DNA of 64,000 nucleotides from NCBI RefSeq assembly GCF_027460265.1, contig NZ_JAPZBC010000001.1:2259501-2323500 (forward strand), read 5' to 3'. The stretch is from Streptomyces sp. WMMC940 (GTDB taxonomy: Bacteria > Actinomycetota > Actinomycetes > Streptomycetales > Streptomycetaceae). The notes under the pieces are model-generated. The model saw only the letters and a program-made list of their open reading frames with translations. It was not told the DNA's origin and made no database searches. This document shows, one piece after another, positions 42,103 to 49,148 of the stretch; within the stretch, counting starts at the first letter, position 1; each line of letters begins with the position of its first letter. The translations under genes were made by a program, and so were the position numbers.

Positions 42103-42876
42103 GTGGAGAGCACTGCGAAACTGGCGGTATTGATCGACGCCGACAACGCCAAGCCCTCGGCTCTGGAGGAGCTGCTGGCGGAGGTCGCCAAGTACGGGAC
42201 CGCGCACGTCAAGCGGGCCTACGGCGACTGGACCGGAACTCAGCTGAAGGGCCGGAAGGACCAGTTGCTCGCCCAGTCGATCCAGCCGATCCAGCAGTTC
42301 GCCTACACCACCGGAAAGAACGCCACCGACTCCGCCATGGTCATAGACGCCATGGACCTGCTGTACTCGGGGCGCTTCGACGGGTTCTGCATCGTCTCCA
42401 GCGACAGCGACTTCACCCGCCTCGCGGCCCGCATCCGCGAGTCCGGCCTGACTGTATACGGCTTCGGAGAACGCAAGACCCCTAAGCCGTTCGTCGCGGC
42501 GTGCGACAAGTTCCTTTACATCGAGAATCTCAAGAGCGCCACCGCCCCGGCTGAGGCGAAACCGGCCGCGCGAGCCACGGCGGTCAAGCTGAAGGGCGAC
42601 ACCGCGCTGGTCAACCTCCTTCGTCAAGCAGTGGAGGCAGCCTCCGACGACGACGGCTGGGCCCACCTCGCGAACGTCGGCCACATCATCACCAAGCAGC
42701 GCTCCGACTTCGACTCCCGCACGTACGGCTACACCAAGCTGAGCGACCTCCTGGCCGCCACCACTCTGTTCGAGATGGACCGCCGCACTCCCGGCGGCGG
42801 AAAGACGGCCGTCATATACGCTCGCGACAAGCGCCACACCGGCAACGGTCCCAAGGAGACAGTGTCAGAGGACTGA
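42103..42876 (+). CDS. NYN-domain protein with C-terminal OST-HTH/LOTUS domain
   Basis: A 257-residue protein starting at a GTG (ESTAKLAVLIDADNAKPS). The N-terminal NYN domain (1-145) has the PIN-like acidic residues: DADN, KNATDSAMVIDAMDLL and VSSDSDFTRLA. These fit a metal-dependent RNase of the LabA type. The C-terminal part (about 165-235: VNLLRQAVEAASDDDGWAHLANVGHIITKQ...DFDSRTYGYTKLSDLL) is an OST-HTH (LOTUS) RNA-binding domain. Together they suggest RNA cleavage or surveillance. It stands alone, 197 bp after the DUF4241 gene. Confidence 0.88.
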   Translation: MESTAKLAVLIDADNAKPSALEELLAEVAKYGTAHVKRAYGDWTGTQLKGRKDQLLAQSIQPIQQFAYTTGKNATDSAMVIDAMDLLYSGRFDGFCIVSSDSDFTRLAARIRESGLTVYGFGERKTPKPFVAACDKFLYIENLKSATAPAEAKPAARATAVKLKGDTALVNLLRQAVEAASDDDGWAHLANVGHIITKQRSDFDSRTYGYTKLSDLLAATTLFEMDRRTPGGGKTAVIYARDKRHTGNGPKETVSED

Positions 42877-43491
42877 TCTTCCGGCGCTGCTCAAACCCCT
42901 GTTGCCGCCCGCGGCATCCGGATCGACCGATCGGCGCACCAGTCACAGAACGTCCCAAATCACCGGTTCGGTGACAGCTTCGCACCCGGCCTCTGATACC
43001 GGACGTTGGTCCGGTGGTGCCTCGCACGGGGCGAGAGCCACCGGCTCGTCCACGCCGGGGGAAGGCGCCGATTGTGAGAGGGCGCGATGACGTTCGCTCA
43101 GCCGTCGCGCCAACCGGGACCACCGCAGCGGCGCGCCGAAGCTCGACTATGTCATGGCCACGCGGGGAGGCAGGCAGGTGACGGGGGAGAGCACCTGCCT
43201 GCCTCGGATACGGGCGTACCCGCTCACGAGGGGAGGAACGGGCATCACGGGACCTTTGCATACGGTCCACCTGCTCCAGCGTCCCGGCCGCCCGAAGCGT
43301 CACACCCGCACTCCCGTGTCCGCCGGATCGGGGTCGGCCATCCGCACCGGTTTCTTGGGCCGCAGCCTGTTGCCTCCGGAGCGGGAAGGCCCGGAGTCTG
43401 GGGCTGCCGCCATGTGTCCGCATCGTCTCCTGTCCGACGGTTCGTCCATGACCAGGGCCCACTGTCAGTGCCCGGCGGCACAATCGACCTC
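42877..43491. other. Non-coding interval in the island, about 0.6 kb
   Basis: A frame continuous with the next gene crosses this stretch, but its translation is His/Pro/Arg-rich and unlike the protein that follows. I see no RNA gene or strong hairpin. It should contain the promoter of the zinc-ribbon gene. Confidence 0.4.
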
Positions 43492-44514
43492 ATGCGCGAC
43501 CACCGCAACTTCAGAATGGCCGAGGGCGCAGAAATCGTCGGCCGCCAACGTGATGCGTACGAGATGCGGATCAGCATCCCGCTCGACGAAGACGGCTTCC
43601 TCGGACGCCAGTGCCCGGCCTGCTCGCTGCTCTTCCGCATGGACGCGCAGCAGTACGAGGCGCTGCCCGACGACCTCACCCTGTGGTGCGTCTACTGCGG
43701 CCACCACGCCGAGCACTCCGAGTTCGTGACCGCCCAGCAGCGCGAACGCCTCATGCAGGCCGTGGGCGACCTCGGCATGCAGATCGTGAGCCGGGAACTG
43801 AACCGCGCCTTCAGCGGCCTGTCCCGCCGAAGCTCCCGAGGGAGTGGGGTGTCAATCACCTATCGGTCGCAGCCCTACTACCCCCGTCCCCTGCCAGGCA
43901 TCAGCGAAGAACGCCTCGCCCGCATCCGCACCTGCCCCGGCTGCCAGGGCCGGTATGCGGTCTTCGGGGAACACCGGTACTGCCCAGTCTGCGGACAACT
44001 CCCCGCCGGTTCCGTGGCGTTCGACGCCCTCGAGGCCGACAAGGCGCGACTGGACGCTTTGGAGGCCCTACCGCCCGAAGCCAAAGCGCCGCTGCGCGAG
44101 CAAGGGGTCTTCACCCGCAACTGGGTGGACACGATCGAGAACATGGTGGGCGCCGTCGAGTCGCTTGCCTCCGCCACCTTCCGCGCGGCCGTGCCCAATG
44201 CGGAGGACCACCTCAAGGGCAAGGGCAACGTCTTCCAGCGCCTCGACGACACAGCGGACCTGTTCGTCGCCACCGGACACGCGGACGTCCGCACCGCTGT
44301 CGGGCCCGCGACCTGGCAGCGGCTGACGGAGACCTGGGCGACCCGCCACGTCTTCACGCACAACGACGGGGTCGTGGACGCGCGATACCTGGCCAGAGTC
44401 CCCGCGTCCACTGCCCGCGTCGGGCAGCGCCTCGTCGTCACCGGCGAAATGTGCCGCCAGGCGCTCGACGACACCACCACCCTCTGCGAAGCCCTCGTGG
44501 CGCTCACACCCTGA
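43492..44514 (+). CDS. Zinc-ribbon protein with HEPN-like C-terminal domain
   Basis: A 340-residue protein from the ATG at 43492. Two zinc ribbons are evident: CPAC (41-44) with CVYC (66-69), and CPGC (148-151) with CPVC (164-167). The C-terminal 140 residues are helical and end in TWATRHVFTHNDGVVDARYL, which contains R285-x4-H290, the spacing of the HEPN ribonuclease motif (Rx4-6H), followed by N and G as in many HEPN proteins. I infer a nucleic-acid-binding protein with possible RNase activity. It is not a family I can name, and the HEPN call rests on one motif and helical context. Confidence 0.7.
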   Translation: MRDHRNFRMAEGAEIVGRQRDAYEMRISIPLDEDGFLGRQCPACSLLFRMDAQQYEALPDDLTLWCVYCGHHAEHSEFVTAQQRERLMQAVGDLGMQIVSRELNRAFSGLSRRSSRGSGVSITYRSQPYYPRPLPGISEERLARIRTCPGCQGRYAVFGEHRYCPVCGQLPAGSVAFDALEADKARLDALEALPPEAKAPLREQGVFTRNWVDTIENMVGAVESLASATFRAAVPNAEDHLKGKGNVFQRLDDTADLFVATGHADVRTAVGPATWQRLTETWATRHVFTHNDGVVDARYLARVPASTARVGQRLVVTGEMCRQALDDTTTLCEALVALTP

Positions 44515-44533
44515 CGAATGCGAAGGTGCAGCG

Positions 44534-45115
44534 ATGGACACTGGGGTGGCTGCCCTGCTGGGTACAGCCGTGGGAGGACTCCTCGGAGCAGGCGGGACAC
44601 TAGGGCAGCCGCCCTGACGGGGACGGTCTCAGGGACGCAGTCAGCACTCGCAATGGCGACGTCAGGGGCGACGCGAGGTATACAGCAGATTCCTTGAGGC
44701 CATCACGGCCCACCAGGAAGCTCTGGGACGTCTTTCGTCCATGGCCTACGCCTCCGTCCGGGGAGACCACTCTTCGGAAGAACTCGGCACCGCGTGGCAG
44801 GAGGTATCCGCGCTCCTGCCGGCAGTGCGCGCCACCGGCCCCATCGTCATGGTCGAAGGACCACGCGGCATCGCAGACCTGGTCGCGGCCATCGTGGATC
44901 TTGCGACCACCGCCACACACAACGCCAGGTCATATTCCTTGATCCACGCCAAGCGCGCGTACGACGATCCAGCACTTGGCCAACGCTCGCGAGCGGCGTC
45001 GATGGCTGCCTCCGAACTCAAAGAGAAGCTTTCAGCCTTCGCAGAGCGGGCGCGAAACGCCCTGGACGCTCCGGACGGGCTTCTCGACGACATCGGCCTC
45101 CCAGCACAGCGCTGA
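44534..45115 (+). pseudogene. Broken gene of a membrane-anchored hypothetical protein
   Basis: ATG at 44534 starts MDTGVAALLGTAVGGLLGAG, a short hydrophobic anchor, but hits TGA at 44615-44617. The same frame resumes with RSQHSQWRRQGRREVYSRFLEAI and continues to 45115. The expected family text at the break (an Ala-rich turn then LTGRSQ) appears in the next frame just before the TGA, so I infer a one-base loss near 44604 and a one-base gain near 44622 that compensate each other. An ATG at 44741 could start a 124-residue remainder, but it lacks a ribosome site. Confidence 0.6.
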
Positions 45116-45324
45116 CACCGCGCAGGGCGTACAGAGGCCCTGACTTTGCCTTGATCGGGACCGTCGAACGGACCTCCGTCGTGGGGCGGGCTGGCTTCTG
45201 ACTGGGTCCCGCGCTGCCCAAGAGCCTGGACCACGATGCGAGCCGGGGTCTGCTTCATAACCGCCTCGTACCGGTCGAGCACCAGGGCCATCAGCTGGTG
45301 CGCGCCTTCAGCCATCAGGTGCGG

Positions 45325-45353
45325 TGAACGACCGCCCGTATCGCACGTACCCT
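45325..45353 (+). promoter_or_regulatory. Candidate promoter of the island rpoA
   Basis: TGAACG (45325-45330), a 17-bp spacer and TACCCT (45348-45353) resemble a sigma-70/HrdB promoter and lie 54 bases before the rpoA start. The ribosome site CTGGAGG follows at 45390-45397. The 5' leader would be about 45 bases. Confidence 0.4.
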
Positions 45354-45406
45354 CGTGGTGTCTACGGCGTCACATAGCGGGCGCCAAACACTGGAGGCAA
45401 TACCTC

Positions 45407-46426
45407 GTGCTGATTGCTCAGCGTCCTTCGTTGACCGAAGAGGTCGTCGACGAGTTCCGCTCCCGGTTCGTGATCGAGCCGCTGGAGCCGGGCTTCGGCT
45501 ACACCCTCGGCAACTCCCTTCGCCGCACGCTCCTCTCCTCGATCCCGGGTGCGGCGGTCACGTCCATCCGTATCGACGGTGTCCTGCACGAGTTCACCAC
45601 CGTGCCGGGCGTCAAGGAGGACGTCACCGATCTGATCCTCAACATCAAGCAGCTGGTCGTCTCCTCGGAGCACGACGAGCCGGTCGTGATGTACCTGCGC
45701 AAGCAGGGCCCGGGTCTGGTCACCGCCGCCGACATCGCGCCTCCGGCCGGTGTCGAGGTACACAACCCCAACCTCGTCCTCGCCACGCTCAACGGCAAGG
45801 GCAAGCTGGAGATGGAGCTGACGGTCGAGCGCGGTCGCGGTTACGTCTCCGCCGTGCAGAACAAGCAGGTGGGCCAGGAGATCGGGCGCATCCCGGTCGA
45901 CTCGATCTATTCGCCGGTTCTGAAGGTCACGTACAAGGTCGAGGCCACGCGTGTCGAGCAGCGTACCGACTTCGACAAGCTGATCGTCGACGTCGAGACC
46001 AAGCAGGCGATGCGTCCGCGTGACGCCATGGCCTCCGCCGGTAAGACCCTGGTCGAGCTGTTCGGTCTCGCCCGCGAGCTGAACATCGAGGCCGAGGGCA
46101 TCGACATGGGCCCGTCCCCCACGGACGCCGCCCTTGCCGCTGATCTGGCGCTGCCGATCGAGGAGCTCGAACTCACCGTCCGTTCGTACAACTGCCTCAA
46201 ACGTGAGGGCGTCCACTCGGTGGGTGAGCTTCTGGCGCGTTCCGAGGCGGACCTGATGGACATCCGTAACTTCGGTGCGAAGTCCATCGACGAGGTCAAG
46301 GCGAAGCTGGCCGGCATGGGCCTGGCCCTCAAGGACAGCCCGCCCGGATTCGACCCCACGGCCGCGGTCGACACCTTCGCCACCAACGACGCGGACACGA
46401 GGTTCGTCGAGACCGAGCAATACTGA
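45407..46426 (+). CDS. rpoA: DNA-directed RNA polymerase alpha subunit, extra copy on the island
   Basis: A complete 339-residue alpha subunit starting at a GTG ([11 protein letters not shown]) with GGAGG ten bases upstream. The N-terminal assembly domain has [18 protein letters not shown], including the Arg pair (39, 40) needed for binding beta. The C-terminal domain keeps the UP-element and activator residues: Arg259 and Asn262 in [10 protein letters not shown], Gly290, Lys292 and Ser293 in NFGAKS. The end FVETEQY is the normal Streptomyces tail, as I recall it. Arg codons are often CGT, as in highly expressed genes and unlike the neighbours. In Streptomyces rpoA normally sits between rpsD and rplQ; neither is here, so this should be a second copy carried by the island. 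Confidence 0.95.
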   Translation: MLIAQRPSLTEEVVDEFRSRFVIEPLEPGFGYTLGNSLRRTLLSSIPGAAVTSIRIDGVLHEFTTVPGVKEDVTDLILNIKQLVVSSEHDEPVVMYLRKQGPGLVTAADIAPPAGVEVHNPNLVLATLNGKGKLEMELTVERGRGYVSAVQNKQVGQEIGRIPVDSIYSPVLKVTYKVEATRVEQRTDFDKLIVDVETKQAMRPRDAMASAGKTLVELFGLARELNIEAEGIDMGPSPTDAALAADLALPIEELELTVRSYNCLKREGVHSVGELLARSEADLMDIRNFGAKSIDEVKAKLAGMGLALKDSPPGFDPTAAVDTFATNDADTRFVETEQY

Positions 46427-46598
46427 ACGCTCTTCGCTGCCCGCCCAAGCCAGTGTGCCCGGGCGCATTCAGTCGCGCCGGCATACCAGCTCGGCTGCGA
46501 CCCCGGGAGCCGTGAGGGGAGCTGCTGCTCTGGGCCAGGCTGACGCGGATGGCCCGCACCAGCTCCGCACCGAGCTTGCCCGCCAAATCCGCGACGCC
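46424..46598 (-). pseudogene. Decayed fragment of a tyrosine integrase
   Basis: On the minus strand VADLAGKLGAELVRAIRVSLAQ matches residues near the N-terminus of the intact island integrase (VAGLAGEFGAELVRAIRVGLAE). After a frameshift the text SWYAGATECARAHWLGRAAKS matches its continuation (SWYSFATEYARAHWPGRAAKT). The fragment ends exactly at the rpoA stop codon. No start, catalytic domain or stop is present. It is a remnant of a related but distinct integrase. Confidence 0.8.
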
Positions 46599-46715
46599 AA
46601 GGTACGAGAGAGGGCAATCCAGAGCAATCGGACGCGGCCGGGAGTATACGCACGTTCAGCGCCGGCCCAGGAGAAACCACTCGATCATTCCCTCCGCGGC
46701 GAGGATCATGGCGGA

Positions 46716-48233
46716 ATGGCTGCGTACCTGTATGACCGGCTGGTGACGGAGGACGAATACCGCCAGCGCATCCGGCGGCACCGTCCCAGCTCACTGCTGC
46801 CCCTGATCGCTGCGGCGGCGGCCCGCTACAGCTCGCCCGAGCAGCCACAGCCGTGGCTGAAAAGCCCCTCAATGAAGTACACGCCCTGGGCGCTGGCTGA
46901 CGCGGCCCGCGTCAGCCTGGCCTACGGAACCGAGCACCTGCGCTCCGAGGCCACCGAACGCGACCTGCTGGAGATCCTGGCCGCGTACTCCAGCCTGAAG
47001 GAACCGACCCTTCACGGCACCGACGAGGGCCCGGTCCGCCTGCGGGACTTCATGATGCGCCTGGGCGGCGAGCAGATGGCCTTCCAGGCACCGGAGTTCT
47101 TCAGCCTGGCCCGTACGGCGGCGCTGTACCTTCACACTCCGTTCCCCGCACACCGCCAGCCCCGCTGCATGGTCCCCGGCTGGGACACCGAGGTGTTCGG
47201 CTGCCCGCTGCCCGACTACGTCGGCACCGCACAACTGCTGTGGGGATGTGCGCTGTTCAACACAGGGCGTTTCGATCCCGCGCTCTACGACGGCCCGGAC
47301 GGGGAGAACTTCAACCGCACCGTCAGCCGGGACACCGTCCTGCGCGTCGTCGAACGGCACTTCGCCACCGACGTGGCCTCTATCAAGGCAGCCGAGAAGC
47401 AGGCCACGCGGAACCTGGCGAGGGTGGCTGGCGGCACAGCGGCACAGCTGCGCCGCTTCACCTACAACCCGCTGCTGGGCCGGCCGGCGGTCACCGGCTT
47501 CGGACCTGGCCTGCTGTGTCCCTCGCCCCAGCTGGTCTGGCGCAAAGCGACCCCGTCTGGCATCTACCACACAGGACGCGAGCACTTTGGACCCGACTTC
47601 CTGCAGGAGACCGGCTACCTCTTCGAGGAGTACGTCGGCCGCCAGCTCCGCCTGATACCGGACGCCGACGTGGTCTCGGAGATCACGTACCGGGTCAAGC
47701 GGAACGAACTGCAGAGCGTCGACTGGATCGTCGTCTTCGACGACCTGGTGCTGCTCGTGGAGGTCAAGTCCATGATGCCGACCGAGAACGCCCGGCTCGG
47801 CCTGGAACTCGGAGTCGCCGAGACCGACAGCAAACTGGCCCGCGCCTACCGCCAGGTCGACGCCACCTCGGCCCAGATCGACCAGCGCCATCCGGCATTC
47901 GCCGGCATTCCGGCCGACCGGCCACGCCAGGCGCTGATCGTCACCCTTGAGCCGTTCCCCGTCGCCAACGCCAACCTGCCCCACCTCGGCCTGCCCACCG
48001 TCGATGTCCCGACCACGGTCGTCGCGGCCCACGAAGTCGAACGCCTGGCGACCCTGACCGACACCACCCCCAGCTCTCTGCTCCTGGAGCGGGCGGCCGA
48101 CCCCCAACGCTCCACCTGGGCCCTCAACGAGTGCCTGAACGGGCACGAGAACTCCCTGAACCCGGTCCTCGTCCAGGGATGGGCGTCCTACCCCTGGGCC
48201 AGCGGCCGGCTGTCGGCCCTGAACACGCCGTAG
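46716..48233 (+). CDS. Large protein with PD-(D/E)XK/NERD-like nuclease motif
   Basis: A 505-residue protein from the ATG at 46716 with a GCGAGG ribosome site. The N-terminal 290 residues are helical and unassigned. Residues 300-355 carry a restriction-nuclease-like core: GYLFEEYVGRQLRLI (helix with Glu304/305), ITYRVKRNELQSVDWIVVFDDLVLLVEVKSMM, with Asp336 and the E349-V-K351 motif. The rest has GVAETDSKLARAYRQVD (a helix after the core) and a C-terminal domain with PRQALIVTLEPF. I infer a metal-dependent nuclease, perhaps a defence effector. It lies downstream of rpoA and the integrase fragment. Confidence 0.7.
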   Translation: MAAYLYDRLVTEDEYRQRIRRHRPSSLLPLIAAAAARYSSPEQPQPWLKSPSMKYTPWALADAARVSLAYGTEHLRSEATERDLLEILAAYSSLKEPTLHGTDEGPVRLRDFMMRLGGEQMAFQAPEFFSLARTAALYLHTPFPAHRQPRCMVPGWDTEVFGCPLPDYVGTAQLLWGCALFNTGRFDPALYDGPDGENFNRTVSRDTVLRVVERHFATDVASIKAAEKQATRNLARVAGGTAAQLRRFTYNPLLGRPAVTGFGPGLLCPSPQLVWRKATPSGIYHTGREHFGPDFLQETGYLFEEYVGRQLRLIPDADVVSEITYRVKRNELQSVDWIVVFDDLVLLVEVKSMMPTENARLGLELGVAETDSKLARAYRQVDATSAQIDQRHPAFAGIPADRPRQALIVTLEPFPVANANLPHLGLPTVDVPTTVVAAHEVERLATLTDTTPSSLLLERAADPQRSTWALNECLNGHENSLNPVLVQGWASYPWASGRLSALNTP

Positions 48234-48377
48234 TCCGTCTCCCCCGGCCGGGGCGCCAGGTCGTCTGGGGACTCCCGCAGGGACGGATCACCGGCGGGCC
48301 GGTGGCCGCCCGGCCTCGTACGGTCGGGTCCGAGTTCCGCACACACAGGTAGGAGGATGAGCGGTAGGATAGGTAGC

Positions 48378-48641
48378 ATGAGTGAGCCTACCGGCAAGTA
48401 CTCGATCACCATGCCGCGCGACATCGCCGAAGCCGCCAAGGCCCGCAGCGGCCCCTCCGGCCTGTCCGCCTATGTCGCCGCCGCCGTCGCCCGCCAGATC
48501 GAACGCGACAACCTCAACGAACTCATCACCGTCGCCGAAGCCGAACACGGCCCCGTCACCGACGAGGAGATCCAGGCCCTGCGCGACCAGCTCCACCAGG
48601 CCCGCGACAACCAGGCGACGGGCGGAGCGAACGCCGCGTGA
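48378..48641 (+). CDS. RHH-type antitoxin (VapB-like)
   Basis: An 87-residue protein. Residues 5-45 (GKYSITMPRDIAEAAKARSGPSGLSAYVAAAVARQIERDNL) form a ribbon-helix-helix DNA-binding domain, and the acidic C-terminus (AEAEHGPVTDEEIQALRDQL) should wrap the toxin. I chose the ATG at 48378; an in-frame ATG at 48357 sits directly on an AGGAGG run and is a poorer start. The stop overlaps the toxin start by four bases. Such antitoxins normally repress their own promoter; the repeated GGTAGGA words upstream (48349-48376) are a candidate operator. Confidence 0.88.
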   Translation: MSEPTGKYSITMPRDIAEAAKARSGPSGLSAYVAAAVARQIERDNLNELITVAEAEHGPVTDEEIQALRDQLHQARDNQATGGANAA

Positions 48642-49051
48642 CCCGCTCCCCCGCCACCCCCGGCGGCACCCTCGTACTGGACAGCGAGGGACTGGCCAAG
48701 GCCGTCCTCCGCGACCGCACGGTCACCGCCTGGCTCGCCCTCGCCCGAGCCGACGACCTGCGGGTGATCACCTCCGCGGCCACCCTGGTGGAAGTCGTCC
48801 ACCCGCGGATCAACCGCCCCGCCCTGGAGTGGACGCTCTCGCGCCTCGTCGTCGAACCGGTCACCGAGCCCATCGCCCGCCACGCCGCCGCCCTCCTCGC
48901 CGACGCCGGCCTGCACGGCCACAAGTACGCCATCGACGCCATGCTCAGCGCCACCGCCCTCGCCGCCCCCGGGCCGGCCACGATCCTCACCTCGGATCCC
49001 GAGGACCTGACCGCGCTGTGCGGTGGGCACGCCACCGTCATCAAAGTCTGA
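48638..49051 (+). CDS. PIN-domain toxin (VapC-like RNase)
   Basis: A 137-residue PIN-domain protein with the acidic metal-binding set: Asp in TLVLDSEGLAKAV, Glu in AATLVEVVHPR, Asp in KYAIDAMLSATAL and Asp in ILTSDPEDL. VapC toxins cleave tRNA or rRNA when freed from antitoxin. The ATG overlaps the antitoxin stop (ATGA), the usual coupling that keeps toxin below antitoxin. The pair can stabilise the island by post-segregational killing. Confidence 0.88.
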   Translation: MTRSPATPGGTLVLDSEGLAKAVLRDRTVTAWLALARADDLRVITSAATLVEVVHPRINRPALEWTLSRLVVEPVTEPIARHAAALLADAGLHGHKYAIDAMLSATALAAPGPATILTSDPEDLTALCGGHATVIKV

Positions 49052-49148
49052 TCCTGCTCTCGACTTATGGCTGAGTCATGGCCGCTCTCTGCGACGCCCG
49101 TTCAAGATCCACCTTGGGATCCGTTACACCGGGAGTGAGGGTGTCTAC

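Noticed and set aside
40903..42876. A 657-residue version of the NYN protein
   Set aside because: The upstream part overlaps the DUF4241 gene in another frame and is Arg/His-rich. The NYN domain starts at the GTG at 42103.
45116..45406. Remnants of rpsD or another ribosomal-protein gene before rpoA
   Set aside because: None of the frames gives ribosomal-protein sequence; only the rpoA ribosome site and its immediate leader look native.
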